This document shows, piece after piece, positions 6,120 through 16,082 of a stretch of 64,000 nt of DNA; positions within the stretch are counted from its first letter, which is position 1; each line of letters starts with the position of its first letter. Origin of the DNA: [Clostridium] fimetarium (GTDB lineage Bacteria; Bacillota; Clostridia; Lachnospirales; Lachnospiraceae); contig NZ_FOJI01000008.1 in the NCBI RefSeq assembly GCF_900111235.1, positions 1 to 64,000 of the forward strand, given 5' to 3'. Under the pieces are notes generated by a model. That model saw nothing but the letters and a program-made list of their open reading frames with translations, had not been told where the DNA came from and did no database searches. A program made the translations under genes and the position numbers.

Positions 6120-7727
6120 TTATCTTGGTATTTCAGTTGGCAAATATCCTGCAAGGGCATTAATAATATCTCCGTGTTTTTCTCCTCGTAACAGTGCAAT
6201 AAGCGTTGGGCAGAATGCATTATCATTAAGGCCGAAAAAGTGCCCTATTGTTTTTGCAATGTTCTTTTCATTGAATACCTTGATGACTTGGGTATAGTCA
6301 TTACCCGACAACACAGTCTGAAATTTCAATTCTTGATTTGCCCTTATTTGCTCATAATCAATAGATTCAAGAAGCGTGTCCAATGATTTCTTCGACTCTG
6401 TTTCATTTTTCTTGGAAATCTCTGCGCTCATGAGCATATATTTTATTTCTGCTACAACGGCCTGGCATACCTGACCATTAAGCTGATTTGTAAATCTTTG
6501 AATAATATAGTTCTTAACTTCAACAAATACCTCATCGGGATTTCTACCTATATGTATTGCCAATAGACGCAGTAACTCTTCCACTAAAAACAGATTTTCC
6601 ACTTCGGCAACATTAATGGTAAATATATTGTTTGTCTTATACTTCTCGATTTCATAATCGGAACGAAAATCTCTATCGATAATTCCAAATACTTTGCAAT
6701 GGTGAAGCACAGGATTATTCTTGAACGCTTTCGTACGTGTTATGACCTGCGTACAGCTACCACATGCAATGACTTGATATTGAGGATAAAGTTCAGTATA
6801 AAGTTGTGTATCATAACTGTTCTTTTCGCCTTCAACAAATAGTACATTATTTCTGTTACCTATGATATGCAAGAGTAAATCTTCCGGAAGGTCGTCATTT
6901 TCAATTTTTTCAAGTTTCCAATTGAGGCCATCAAATTCACGTATCCAGATTTTATCTGCATCACTATGCATAGCGGCAAATCCAGTATCATGTGTAATAT
7001 ATATAAACAAGCAATCAGGGCGGTGCTGTTCCAAAGTCGACCACAAACGATTCATAATTGAACGATGTAAATGAATTTCAGGCTCGTCCATTATGAGAGT
7101 TTTATTAGCAGGAACGCATAACACTTGGGCAGCAAGGTAGAGGACCGAGCGTTCACCATCGCTCATTTGAGTTGCTGAATATACATGTTCATAGCTGTCT
7201 TTTTCAAGAACAGCATAGAATTTCGAATCATCTATCCGCAATTTTCTTTGTGGAAATACTTCATTCCAAATAAACTGAAGCTTGTCAATAGCTGTCTTTG
7301 ACGTTTGTGGTTTCTCCTTATTCTCATCCTCGGCTTTCTTACATTCGGCAATAAAAGTTTCATTTTCATTATTTTTCAGGGCAATCAAAGCTGCTAGTAC
7401 ATTTTCAAAATCGTTCATCATTTTTGTTGTATATGACGCTCCCCAATCCCAACGCACACTTTTTCCAATCTTTTGATTAGATTCATTCGATCCATAAAAA
7501 ACTAAATCTTCAGCCTGTGAATAACTTCTCAGTGTAATATTTTCATTGAAATTCAAGTTCCTTTGGGCACCAATGCGATGTACATTTTCAAAACTCTGCT
7601 GTTCAATCCAAGCACCAAGTTTACTCTTGCCGACACCATTTGCGCCAATAATAATTACTGAATTTGAAGTGGTTCCATATTCTTGCTTTTGCCCTTGTTC
7701 ATCGGGTAAACAGTATGTAAAATTCAT
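6120..7727 (-). CDS. Fused AAA-ATPase/DUF4435 (Toprim-like) protein, PARIS AriA-AriB-like
   Basis: The 535-residue protein begins with an ABC-type AAA ATPase: Walker A GANGVGKSK (28-36), signature SDGERS (189-194), Walker B LIMDEPEIH (211-219) and H-loop THD (245-247). From about 295 a DUF4435 domain follows, with Toprim-like acids FVEG (Glu299), DRD (Asp351, Asp353) and AEVEN (374-378). In PARIS, AriA is the ATPase sensor and AriB the DUF4435 nuclease, released when phage anti-restriction proteins are sensed and then cutting host tRNA. Here both are on one chain. This is the most confidently recognised defence gene of the island. Trigger and target are not readable from sequence. The gene runs in the same direction as the HEPN gene 220 bp downstream. 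Confidence 0.8.
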   Translation of the reverse strand: MNFTYCLPDEQGQKQEYGTTSNSVIIIGANGVGKSKLGAWIEQQSFENVHRIGAQRNLNFNENITLRSYSQAEDLVFYGSNESNQKIGKSVRWDWGASYTTKMMNDFENVLAALIALKNNENETFIAECKKAEDENKEKPQTSKTAIDKLQFIWNEVFPQRKLRIDDSKFYAVLEKDSYEHVYSATQMSDGERSVLYLAAQVLCVPANKTLIMDEPEIHLHRSIMNRLWSTLEQHRPDCLFIYITHDTGFAAMHSDADKIWIREFDGLNWKLEKIENDDLPEDLLLHIIGNRNNVLFVEGEKNSYDTQLYTELYPQYQVIACGSCTQVITRTKAFKNNPVLHHCKVFGIIDRDFRSDYEIEKYKTNNIFTINVAEVENLFLVEELLRLLAIHIGRNPDEVFVEVKNYIIQRFTNQLNGQVCQAVVAEIKYMLMSAEISKKNETESKKSLDTLLESIDYEQIRANQELKFQTVLSGNDYTQVIKVFNEKNIAKTIGHFFGLNDNAFCPTLIALLRGEKHGDIINALAGYLPTEIPR

Positions 7728-7880
7728 ATTTTTGTTCCTTCCTTATATGTAATCTAAAATTTTTCTACTATTATTTCTATTCCGAACTTATCTATATAAA
7801 AATGCAAAGTTAATCTATTTCTTTGATTTCTACTCCTAAATCACCATTTGTATTGTTCTCATTATTACAGCTTTCAACTC

Positions 7881-8120
7881 TTACTTTGCTAAAGTTAATA
7901 TAACTATATTAACTAGAGTTGCAATTAACATTACTCCTGTCATTATTGTAATCCAAATAGTAGATCTAATCATAATTTTATTAGTATTCTCATTACTACG
8001 CCTATTCAGTTCTTCGGCGTAATAGTTTAATCCTACTGATGTATAATTTGCAGTTTGATCATATAGTTCAACTAACTCTTCATCAGGTAACTTTCTCAGT
8101 TCTTTAAGTCTTAGGCTCAT
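7881..8120 (-). CDS. Small single- or double-helix membrane protein
   Basis: The 79-residue protein has a charged N-terminal half (MSLRLKELRKLPDEELVELY) predicted to be helical and a hydrophobic C-terminal segment at about 49-77, long enough for one membrane helix or a tight pair. A GAGGAAATATT site precedes the ATG. The family is not recognised. Small membrane proteins at the edge of defence islands can be effectors or immunity factors, but nothing here proves a link. It ends about 150 bp before the start of the fused AAA/DUF4435 gene, on the same strand. Confidence 0.6.
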   Translation of the reverse strand: MSLRLKELRKLPDEELVELYDQTANYTSVGLNYYAEELNRRSNENTNKIMIRSTIWITIMTGVMLIATLVNIVILTLAK

Positions 8121-8443
8121 AATATTTCCTCTTCATTAATAGATTTTTTCAACTGCGCATTATTGCTATAATACGTACCTCATTTCTCTAAAACATGTCT
8201 TTCTCTTAATTATTAAACAAAACCTAAATATCCCATTTAAATAACAAAGAAAAGTTACAAACTCATATATCAGGAGTCTATAACTTTAATAATTCATAAT
8301 ATTCAATTATCTTACATATTTTCCCCATAAATTATTATATACCATTTAATGGGAAATTCAACTATATTTTAATAATAGTTATCAGACGTTATCAGATGTT
8401 AATTCTACCTTTTAACAATTCTTTTAACAATCCATACAACTTC

Positions 8444-8592
8444 CTAAAAGTCTGTAATCCCCAATATATACCGCTGCATTTCCAATATATCAAAGAAGCT
8501 GACTTCTTTATCTCCTGTTACATCCGCAGCTGACAATTCGATGTTAGTAAGAATTGATATTCCAGAAATATATTTCTGAATGGAATCAATCT
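8444..8592 (-). pseudogene. Dockerin type I remnant
   Basis: Immediately after the araD stop, in another frame, the minus strand reads [15 protein letters not shown] and then AADVTGDKEVSFFDILEMQ followed by RYILGI and a stop. The second block matches the calcium-binding loop-helix of type I dockerins (D-x-T/N-G-D-x-x-V-x-x-x-D-hydrophobic). The first matches the helix half of the preceding repeat. No start and no catalytic domain remain. It is probably the tail of a lost secreted glycoside hydrolase, cut off by the arabinose genes. The rest of 8121-8443 shows nothing recognisable. Confidence 0.6.
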
Positions 8593-9288
8593 TTATTTTT
8601 GCCCATAATACGCATTAGCCCCATGTTTACGAAAGAAATGTTTATCTCGAATACAATCTGGTGCAGGTTTTACATTGGGATTGATCAGTTCTGTTTTTGA
8701 TGCCATCTTAGCCACTTCCTCCAGAACAACAGCATTATGAACAGCTTCAGCTGCGTCTTTTCCCCATGTGAAAGGTCCATGGTTTGTGCAAAGCACACCT
8801 GGCGTATACATCGGATTCAACCCACGTTTTTCAAATGTCTCAATAATAACAGTTCCTGTGTTTTTCTCATATGCTTCATCTATCTCTTCAGGCGTCAAAC
8901 TTCTTGCACATGGTATCTCACCATAAAAATAATCAGCATGCGTAGTTCCATAAAGAGGAATGCTTCTGCCTGCTTGCGCCCATGCGGTAGCTTCTGGTGA
9001 ATGAGTATGTACTATTCCACCGATTTCTATATATTTTTTATAAAGTTCCAGATGTGTCGCTGTATCAGAGGATGGTTTATACGTTCCTTCGATTTTATTT
9101 CCATCTAAATCCATAACCACCATATCATCTACTGTTAGTTTATCATAATCAACACCGCTGGGTTTGATAACGAAATAACCTGTCTCACGATCAATTCCAC
9201 TAACGTTGCCCCATGTAAATATAATTAGGCCACGTCTTGAAAGTTCCATATTTGCTTCATATACTTGCTTTTTCAGTTCTTCTAACAA
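8593..9288 (-). CDS. araD: L-ribulose-5-phosphate 4-epimerase
   Basis: The 231-residue protein has the class II aldolase/AraD fold. It contains GNVSGID near the N-terminus, the phosphate-binding KPSGVDYD, and the zinc-ligand pair HTHS (the segment continuing PEATAWAQ). THADYFYG follows, then NHGPFTWG and the conserved [10 protein letters not shown] tail. It converts L-ribulose-5-phosphate to D-xylulose-5-phosphate, the last step of L-arabinose breakdown before the pentose phosphate pathway. It follows the kinase gene by 20 bp on the same strand, so the two are probably one transcript. L-arabinose isomerase is not in the window. Confidence 0.95.
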   Translation of the reverse strand: MLEELKKQVYEANMELSRRGLIIFTWGNVSGIDRETGYFVIKPSGVDYDKLTVDDMVVMDLDGNKIEGTYKPSSDTATHLELYKKYIEIGGIVHTHSPEATAWAQAGRSIPLYGTTHADYFYGEIPCARSLTPEEIDEAYEKNTGTVIIETFEKRGLNPMYTPGVLCTNHGPFTWGKDAAEAVHNAVVLEEVAKMASKTELINPNVKPAPDCIRDKHFFRKHGANAYYGQK

Positions 9289-9308
9289 AGTAAATTCCTC
9301 CTGGTCTT

Positions 9309-10904
9309 TTACGCACGTAGACTATCTACTGCAGCACGTTCAATTTTAAGTCCGTTCATATATTTTATCATAAATAAGTCAAACCCCTTCACATCTTCTG
9401 GATCTGGAATGATTTTCTTTCCCTGATCGCCACAAAACACTTTGTTTTCTAGATAAGTTGCAAGGCTTTCTTCTGTTTCTTTATTTTTCATGTAACAAGC
9501 AAGTATCGCAATTCCCCAGGCTCCACCTTCTCCAGCTGTCTCCATAACAAAAACAGGAGTGTTCATTGCTGCTGCCATAATCTTTTGGCCAACGCCTTTT
9601 GTCTTGAAAAGCCCACCATGTCCGTACATCTTATCTACACTAATATCCTCTTCTTTAAAGAGAATATCTAAGCCTATTTTTAATGTTGCAAGTGAACTGT
9701 ACAGATGCGTTCTCATAAAATTAGCAAGATTAAAATTGTCCTCTGCTTTTCTTGCAAACAATGGAATGCCCTCTTTAAAACCAGTTATCGGTTCACCTGA
9801 AATATAGTTATAAGCAACTAATCCACCACAATCTCTATCTCCCTCCAACGCTTTATTATAAAGCACCGAAAAGAGTTGATTACGATCCACTGAAATTCCA
9901 TAACTTTCTGCGAATTCTTCAAATAGATTTACCCATGCATTTAAATCAGACGTACAATTATTACAGTGAACCATTGCAACCGGAGCCCCTTGTGGTGTAG
10001 TAACCACATCAATCTGAGTATGCACTTCTTTCAGGGCATGTTCCATGACAATCATTGCAAAAACCGATGTTCCAGCTGATACATTACCAGTACGAACTGC
10101 AACACTGTTAGTCGCTATCATTCCTGTTCCTGCATCTCCTTCTGACGGACATACTGGAATTCCTGCTGCAAGATCACCACTTACATCTAATAATTTTGCA
10201 CCTTCTCGTGTTAAATATCCAGCACTTGCACCCGCTGGCAAAACCTTTGGCAATATATCTGTGAGCTTCCACGAATATGCACACGGTCCAACTATTTCAT
10301 CAAATTTTGCTAACATATCTGCATTATAATCACAATTCTTACTATCTATGGGAAACATTCCTGATGCATCACCGACGCCCAATACTTTTTCGCCTGTTAA
10401 TTTCCAGTGAACGTAACCTGCTAATGTTGTAAGATAATCAATGTTTGTAACATGCTCTTCTTTGTTTAAAATGGCCTGGTACAAATGTGCAATACTCCAA
10501 CGCTGTGGAATATTAAAAGAAAATTCTCTAGTTAACTGGTCAGCCGCCTCTCCCGTACTAGTATTTCTCCATGTACGAAATGGTACAAGAAGTGTATCCT
10601 TTTTATCAAATGCCATATAACCATGCATCATGGCCGAAAATCCTATTGAACCGATTTGGGTTAATTTTACCCCATATTTATTTTCTACATCTATTTTCAA
10701 ATTCTGATAACAGGCTTGTATCCCACTCCATATATCATCTAATGTGTATGTCCATATGTCATTCTCATAACGATTTTCCCATTCATGACTTCCGCTGGCA
10801 ATTGATATATGATCTTCACCAATTAACACCGCTTTGATTCTAGTAGAACCAAGTTCAATTCCCAATGCAGTATTCCCATTTTTTATTATTTTCTCAATTT
10901 CCAT
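9309..10904 (-). CDS. FGGY-family carbohydrate kinase, probable L-ribulokinase
   Basis: The 531-residue protein opens with the ATP-binding [15 protein letters not shown] strand-loop-strand. It contains the substrate-domain segments [11 protein letters not shown] and FRTWRN, the second ATPase-domain motif [13 protein letters not shown], and [12 protein letters not shown] near the C-terminus. FGGY kinases phosphorylate open-chain sugars. Coupling to araD makes L-ribulose the likely substrate, although this is not the classical AraB sequence type. RBS GGAGAAA precedes the ATG. The promoter lies in the spacer shared with the divergent AraC regulator. Confidence 0.85.
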   Translation of the reverse strand: MEIEKIIKNGNTALGIELGSTRIKAVLIGEDHISIASGSHEWENRYENDIWTYTLDDIWSGIQACYQNLKIDVENKYGVKLTQIGSIGFSAMMHGYMAFDKKDTLLVPFRTWRNTSTGEAADQLTREFSFNIPQRWSIAHLYQAILNKEEHVTNIDYLTTLAGYVHWKLTGEKVLGVGDASGMFPIDSKNCDYNADMLAKFDEIVGPCAYSWKLTDILPKVLPAGASAGYLTREGAKLLDVSGDLAAGIPVCPSEGDAGTGMIATNSVAVRTGNVSAGTSVFAMIVMEHALKEVHTQIDVVTTPQGAPVAMVHCNNCTSDLNAWVNLFEEFAESYGISVDRNQLFSVLYNKALEGDRDCGGLVAYNYISGEPITGFKEGIPLFARKAEDNFNLANFMRTHLYSSLATLKIGLDILFKEEDISVDKMYGHGGLFKTKGVGQKIMAAAMNTPVFVMETAGEGGAWGIAILACYMKNKETEESLATYLENKVFCGDQGKKIIPDPEDVKGFDLFMIKYMNGLKIERAAVDSLRA

Positions 10905-11092
10905 GGTTTCTCCTTTTTAGGTGCAACTTACCATATACCCATACACTCTACTTCTATTATATATAAATGGTATATTAGTAGAATGGCATTTTTATCAAAT
11001 TGACTAGCAAATTTTGATTATTAAATTGACTTTTTGCAATCTAAAACATATAATTTTCATATGATGTGATTTAAATAATAGGAGGATGTAGT

Positions 11093-11908
11093 GTGAGAAA
11101 TAAAACATTTGAATTTGAGTCTAGGAAAGATAATTTTACCTGCTATATCCTCGATGAAATAAAGAGCCTTCCGCATTTGCATAATCATGTGGAGTTCATG
11201 TATGTCATTTCAGGTAAAACAAATTTAACAATTGGTAATAATACAACATGTTTATCTGCAGGTGATATTGCTATTGTTTTTCCTAATCAGATTCATTGCG
11301 GTCAAGTTCTTGAAAAGTGCCAGATTTTGTTTTTTATTTTTACACCTGAATTTTTACCATTATTAAAAACCACCTTAAATACACAAATGCTTTCACAACC
11401 AATTGTAAATATATCTGAATTATCCAAACTGGCAAAGGAATCAATAGCAAAAGTACTAACATTACAACAAACATTTCCGAATGATAGCAGTAATTTTAAT
11501 CGACAGGTACAGTATACGGGGATTTTGTTTATCATTCTAGGAGATATTTTTGATAACGGAACGCTCATTAAATATAGTAATGATAAAAATACAAATATGT
11601 ATCAGACTATTTTAGAATACGTTGATACATATTGTTCAAAAGACATCTCATTAAAACAAATGAGTCGGGACTTGGGGATAAACATGTATTATATTTCGCG
11701 CATTTTCACGCACAACTTCAACATATCATTTACAGATTATATCACTCAGAAAAGGCTGTTATTGGCCTCCTCCTTGCTATTAGAAACAGAAATGAACATC
11801 ACCTCAGTCATGTATGAATCTGGATTTAAAAGCGAGCGAACCTTTTATAGAAGTTTTAAATTATTTTTCAATAAAACGCCATTGGAATATAAAAAATTCA
11901 ATTCATAA
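11093..11908 (+). CDS. AraC-family regulator with N-terminal cupin
   Basis: The start is GTG 11093, 7 bases after AGGAGG. The 271-residue protein has a cupin-type ligand pocket (LPHLHNHVEFMYVISGK, typical of sugar sensors) and a C-terminal pair of helix-turn-helices (MSRDLGINMYYISRIF and the segment ending PLEYKKF). It is transcribed divergently from the kinase-araD pair across 188 bp, so it most likely activates those genes in response to an arabinose-derived signal. Ligand identity is inference. Confidence 0.9.
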   Translation: MRNKTFEFESRKDNFTCYILDEIKSLPHLHNHVEFMYVISGKTNLTIGNNTTCLSAGDIAIVFPNQIHCGQVLEKCQILFFIFTPEFLPLLKTTLNTQMLSQPIVNISELSKLAKESIAKVLTLQQTFPNDSSNFNRQVQYTGILFIILGDIFDNGTLIKYSNDKNTNMYQTILEYVDTYCSKDISLKQMSRDLGINMYYISRIFTHNFNISFTDYITQKRLLLASSLLLETEMNITSVMYESGFKSERTFYRSFKLFFNKTPLEYKKFNS

Positions 11909-11911
11909 ACT

Positions 11912-11976
11912 ATCCAATACATAAATAATCAATACATAAGCAATCAATACATAAGCAATCAATACATAGACAATCA
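11912..11976. repeat. 15-bp direct repeats (about 4 copies)
   Basis: AATCAATACATAAGC occurs exactly at 11927-11941 and 11942-11956, with variants at 11957-11971 and just before 11927. The array fills the gap between the convergent AraC and aspA genes. No hairpin terminator is visible there. Confidence 0.85.
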
Positions 11977-11986
11977 CAATTACGCT

Positions 11987-13306
11987 TTATTCTAATTCTT
12001 CTAATATCTCTTTTAATTTCAATGGATCTCCATTGGACTCTTTCATCGCTTCGCTAATCAAATCATAACCATATTCAACTGTATACGCTGTGGCAAATGC
12101 ATAAGAGGCTTCTAGTAGTTGTCTGCACCTTTCCTCATCCGGCAAGATGTGTTCAACGCATTTTGTACGAAAGGATTCAACCGCATCAATCAGCAGTTGT
12201 AAACTTTCGAGTAAAGAATCTGCAATCAGGGGCATAAATGCATTCAGTTCAAATTCTCCGTGAGATGCCGCCATCGTAATTGCCGAATCATTTGCAATCA
12301 CCTTCATCGCTACTTGCATTACCATTTCCGGAATGACAGGATTGACTTTTCCAGGCATGATTGTACTTCCCATTTGAAGGGCTTTCAGCGTGATTTCACC
12401 AAATCCTCCTTTGGGTCCAGAGCTCATAAGCCGAATGTCATTGGATATTTTCATTAAGTTAACCGCTAGTGATTTCATCAATCCAGACACTTCCACAAAC
12501 ACGTCGTTGTTTTGCGTAATATCCATTGGATATTCAGCAGGTGAAAGACCCATACCTGTATATCCTCTAAGAATCTCTAATATTCCAAACCGGTATTTTC
12601 TGTCTGCGTTATTTCCAGCGCCTACTGCTGTTCCACCAAGGTTTACCTGCCTTAATCGTTCTTCCACTTTATATAGTCTCCAACGATCTCTAGAAATTGC
12701 TTGTGCATAAGCTCCAAATTCCTGTCCCAAGGTGATTGGAAGGGCATCCATTAATTCTGTACGTCCTAACTTTTGAATATGATCAAATGCATTTTCCTTT
12801 TGTTGAAATGTTTGTTGTAATTGAGAACACTTGTCACTTAATACACGAAGCTTCTCAATTGCTGCGATTCTTAGTGCTGTCGGGTAGACATCATTTGTTG
12901 ATTGGCCCCTATTTACATCATCTAGCGGATGAACATACTGATATTCCCCATACTGATGACCTAGTTTGACTAAGGCAAGATTTGCAAGCACTTCATTTAC
13001 ATTCATATTTGTTGATGTTCCAGCTCCCCCTTGAAGGGCAGATGTAATAAATGCATCTTCATACCCGCCCGCTAGGATTAAATCACAGCATTGTTCAATT
13101 GCTTCATAAACACCAGGTTTACCAATTCCAAGCGTTTGGTAGGTATGTGCAGCCGCTTTCTTGATTTGTACGATTGCAGCAATCAGACTTTGATCTGTAT
13201 TCTTATAATTCAGATTGAAGTTTTCTTTTGCCCGTGCAGTTTGAATTCCGTAAACCACACTATCCCCTAGTGATTTTTCTCCTATTGAATCCTTTTCCAT
13301 TCTCAT
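11987..13306 (-). CDS. aspA: Aspartate ammonia-lyase
   Basis: The start at 13306 is chosen because GAGGAG lies 8 bases upstream; a longer open frame would overlap hydF. The 439-residue protein has the fumarase/aspartase signature GSTIMPGKVNPVIPE, the ALQGGAGTSTNMN and GQSTNDVYPTA blocks, and LGRTELMDALP. It splits L-aspartate to fumarate and ammonia. The hydF stop codon falls inside its ribosome binding site, so it is the last gene of the hydrogenase maturation operon. A link to the nitrogen of the H-cluster dithiomethylamine bridge or to local ammonia supply is inference. Confidence 0.95.
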   Translation of the reverse strand: MRMEKDSIGEKSLGDSVVYGIQTARAKENFNLNYKNTDQSLIAAIVQIKKAAAHTYQTLGIGKPGVYEAIEQCCDLILAGGYEDAFITSALQGGAGTSTNMNVNEVLANLALVKLGHQYGEYQYVHPLDDVNRGQSTNDVYPTALRIAAIEKLRVLSDKCSQLQQTFQQKENAFDHIQKLGRTELMDALPITLGQEFGAYAQAISRDRWRLYKVEERLRQVNLGGTAVGAGNNADRKYRFGILEILRGYTGMGLSPAEYPMDITQNNDVFVEVSGLMKSLAVNLMKISNDIRLMSSGPKGGFGEITLKALQMGSTIMPGKVNPVIPEMVMQVAMKVIANDSAITMAASHGEFELNAFMPLIADSLLESLQLLIDAVESFRTKCVEHILPDEERCRQLLEASYAFATAYTVEYGYDLISEAMKESNGDPLKLKEILEELE

Positions 13307-13311
13307 TTGGT

Positions 13312-14517
13312 TTACTCCTCGATTTCTGCCAAAATCTCTGGGAACATGGCAACACTTCTGGTTAAAATCCCTTGCATATAGGCAATTAGGATTCCGTAAT
13401 TTGTAAATGGAACTTTCATATCTTCTGAACATTTCTGTCTATATTTCATCTCTCTATCATTAAGCATACATCCACCGCAATGCACAACTAGTTTGTATTC
13501 ATCTAAATCTTCTGGATACTGCGTACCTGATGTAAAATGAAAATCGAACTGCTTCTGGGTGTAGTTTTTAATCCATCTAGGCAATTTTACAGAACCAATA
13601 TCATCACATTGCTTGTGATGTGTACATCCTTCTGCAATCAAAATTCGATCTCCAGCTTTCAGTTCATCAATGATTTTTGCACCTTTTACAGCAGTTTTCA
13701 ATACTCCTTTATACCTGGCCATTAAGATTGAAAATGAAGTCAAATATATATCACTCGGTGTATCTGCATTTACTTTTGCAAAGACTTGGCTGTCTGTTAT
13801 AACGATTTTCGGTTTCTTTCCTAGATTTTCTAAGGTGTTTCTTAGTTCAAATTCTTTTACTACAATTGCAGTTGCATCCGATTCTAATATATCTCTTATT
13901 GTCTGCTGTTGTGGGAGAATCAATCTTCCTTTGGGCGCAGATTTGTCAATTGGGACTACCAGAACCGCAAAATCCGAAGGATTCAATATATCACCAATAA
14001 TGCGGAGCTTGATTTCTTCAGTTCCTATAAGTGATGCGATCTTTTCCTTTAATTTGTCTATATGTTCCCCAGTTTTTGCACTAATCAAAATTTCATTCTC
14101 TGTAAGTTTCATTGATGTTTCAGCAATGTCGGATTTATTGAAAGCTACTAGGTAAGGAATATTCTTAGCTGCAAATAGGACAATCAGATTCTGATCATCT
14201 TTTGTCAATCCTGCTTGAGCATCAACAACAAGAATCGCAATATCTGTTTTATTCAAAACCTGGCGACTTTTTTTTACTCGTAATTCACCAAGTTCACCTT
14301 CATCGTCAATTCCTGGCGTATCAATAATAATAACTGGTCCAAGTGGAAGCAATTCCATAGCCTTATAAACAGGATCTGTCGTCGTTCCTTTTACCTGCGA
14401 TACAATCGCCAAGTCCTGTCCCGTCACTGCATTGACAACACTTGACTTTCCTGCATTTCGCCTTCCAAAAAAAGCTATGTGAATTCTGTTTGCTGCTGGA
14501 GTTTCATTTAATCCCAT
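13312..14517 (-). CDS. hydF: [FeFe]-hydrogenase maturation GTPase HydF
   Basis: The start at 14517 follows an AGGTGG site. The 401-residue length is normal for HydF; an upstream extension would read through a repeat element. The N-terminal GTPase domain has the P-loop GRRNAGKS, switch KGTTTDP, IIDTPGID and the NKSD specificity loop. The C-terminal cluster-binding domain has the CTHH and HCGGC motifs that ligate a [4Fe-4S] cluster. HydF is the scaffold on which the diiron subcluster is assembled before delivery to the hydrogenase. It lies between hydG and aspA on the same strand. The hydrogenase itself is not in the window. Confidence 0.95.
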   Translation of the reverse strand: MGLNETPAANRIHIAFFGRRNAGKSSVVNAVTGQDLAIVSQVKGTTTDPVYKAMELLPLGPVIIIDTPGIDDEGELGELRVKKSRQVLNKTDIAILVVDAQAGLTKDDQNLIVLFAAKNIPYLVAFNKSDIAETSMKLTENEILISAKTGEHIDKLKEKIASLIGTEEIKLRIIGDILNPSDFAVLVVPIDKSAPKGRLILPQQQTIRDILESDATAIVVKEFELRNTLENLGKKPKIVITDSQVFAKVNADTPSDIYLTSFSILMARYKGVLKTAVKGAKIIDELKAGDRILIAEGCTHHKQCDDIGSVKLPRWIKNYTQKQFDFHFTSGTQYPEDLDEYKLVVHCGGCMLNDREMKYRQKCSEDMKVPFTNYGILIAYMQGILTRSVAMFPEILAEIEE

Positions 14518-14527
14518 ATCAACCACC

Positions 14528-14556
14528 TTCCTATGGCTTGCTTTTGCAAGACACCT
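14528..14556. repeat. 29-bp hairpin-bearing repeat, copy 1
   Basis: This 29-mer is 27/29 identical to the copy at 26037-26065. It contains CTTGC-TTTT-GCAAG, a 5-bp stem with a 4-base loop. It lies just upstream of hydF. Both copies precede minus-strand genes in the same orientation. Confidence 0.7.
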
Positions 14557-14663
14557 TATCAAAATTTGAGCCATATATATTATCCTTGTATTTTAAAAGC
14601 TATTTCAAACTTACCACTCTCAATCGAAAGTCTGGAGTCCTTAGAATCTAAATCAACGTTTTC

Positions 14664-16082
14664 TTAGAATCGAAAGTCTCGGTTTCCCTGACTGATTTTT
14701 ACAAGATTATCAAGTACCACTTCTCTTACCTTTTCTTTTGGAATATTAGATATTTCATCTAATATCATCTTTTCTCCAACAGCCTTCGTCTCCTCAGATG
14801 CGTAATCTTCCAAATATTCTTTTAAAGTCATAAGAGCATTTGGATGACAGCAATTCTGAATCTGCCCACTCTTTAGTAACTTCATGAAACGGTCACCCGT
14901 TCTGCCTTCCCTGTAACAAGCAGTGCAAAAACTTGGTATATATCCAAGGTCCATAAGCCATTTTACAATTTCATCAAGTGTCCTGTTGTCACTTAATTCA
15001 AATTGTTTAGAATCTTCATCCTCTGCCTCTGGTTTAGAATATCCGCCAACACTAGTTTTAGATCCACCGCTCACCTGAGAAATTCCTAGATGAAGCACTT
15101 TTTCTCGGCATTCTTGACTCTCTCTAGTTGAAACAATCATCCCTGTATATGGCACACTGATTCGTATACATGCGACAAGCTTTGCAAAGGTGTCATCGTT
15201 AATTCCATTATCAAAGCTTGAAGGATCGATATCATCAGCCGGTCTGATTCTTGGAACACTAATTGTGTGTGGTCCTACTCCAAATACCGTTTCTAAATGC
15301 TCTGCATGCATCAGTAATGCTGCAAATTCATATCGATATAATTCAAGACCAAAAAGGACACCTACGCCCACGTCATCAATTCCGCCCTCCATCGCTCTAT
15401 CCATGGCTTCTGTATGATACTCATAATCATGCTTAGGTCCTGTTGGATGTAACAATTCATAACTTTTTTTATGATATGTTTCTTGGAATAAAATATAGGT
15501 TCCAATCCCTGCATCCCTTAATTTTGCGTAATTTTCAACTGTCGTAGCCGCTATATTTACATTAACTCGTCTTATTTCACCGTTTTTATGTTTGATGCTA
15601 TATATCGTCTTAATGGATTCTAAAACATATTCGATTGGATTATTAATAGGATCTTCTCCCAACTCTAGGGCAAGTCTTTTATGTCCCATATCTTGAAGCG
15701 CAATCACTTCTCTTTTAATTTCTTCCTGTGTCATCTTTTTTCTTGTGATATGTTTGTTTTTCAGATGATATGGGCAGTATACACATCCATTGATACAATA
15801 ATTTGAAAGATATAATGGTGCAAACATTACAATTCGATTACCATAGAAATCCTTCTTTATCTGCTCTGCAAGTGCATATATCTCTTGGTTTTTCTCCTCA
15901 ATATCGCAATCTAAAAGAACAGCTGCTTCTTTGTGCGTCAGCCCTTTTCTAAGACGCGCTTTCTCGATAATACTGTCAATAAGTAGGGCATTGTTTTTGT
16001 TTTTCTCTGCATAGGCTAGAGTCGTAAGAACTTCTTCATGATTAATAAATTCTCCTGCTTTTTGTGATTTTGGATTATACAT
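14664..16082 (-). CDS. hydG: [FeFe]-hydrogenase maturation radical SAM tyrosine lyase HydG
   Basis: The start MYNPKSQKAGEF at 16082 follows AGAAGG at 7 bases; a start seven codons upstream lacks a site. At 472 residues it is full length. The radical SAM motif is NYCINGCVYCPYH (CxxxCxxC). The C-terminal SFCTACYREGRTGDRFM region carries the cysteines of the second, dangler-iron cluster. HydG cleaves tyrosine to p-cresol and dehydroglycine, giving the CO and CN ligands as an iron synthon. It follows hydE by about 130 bp and precedes hydF. Confidence 0.97.
   Translation of the reverse strand: MYNPKSQKAGEFINHEEVLTTLAYAEKNKNNALLIDSIIEKARLRKGLTHKEAAVLLDCDIEEKNQEIYALAEQIKKDFYGNRIVMFAPLYLSNYCINGCVYCPYHLKNKHITRKKMTQEEIKREVIALQDMGHKRLALELGEDPINNPIEYVLESIKTIYSIKHKNGEIRRVNVNIAATTVENYAKLRDAGIGTYILFQETYHKKSYELLHPTGPKHDYEYHTEAMDRAMEGGIDDVGVGVLFGLELYRYEFAALLMHAEHLETVFGVGPHTISVPRIRPADDIDPSSFDNGINDDTFAKLVACIRISVPYTGMIVSTRESQECREKVLHLGISQVSGGSKTSVGGYSKPEAEDEDSKQFELSDNRTLDEIVKWLMDLGYIPSFCTACYREGRTGDRFMKLLKSGQIQNCCHPNALMTLKEYLEDYASEETKAVGEKMILDEISNIPKEKVREVVLDNLVKISQGNRDFRF

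Noticed and set aside
11912-11976. Possible CRISPR array
   Set aside because: Units of 15 bp follow one another without spacers, and there are no cas genes.
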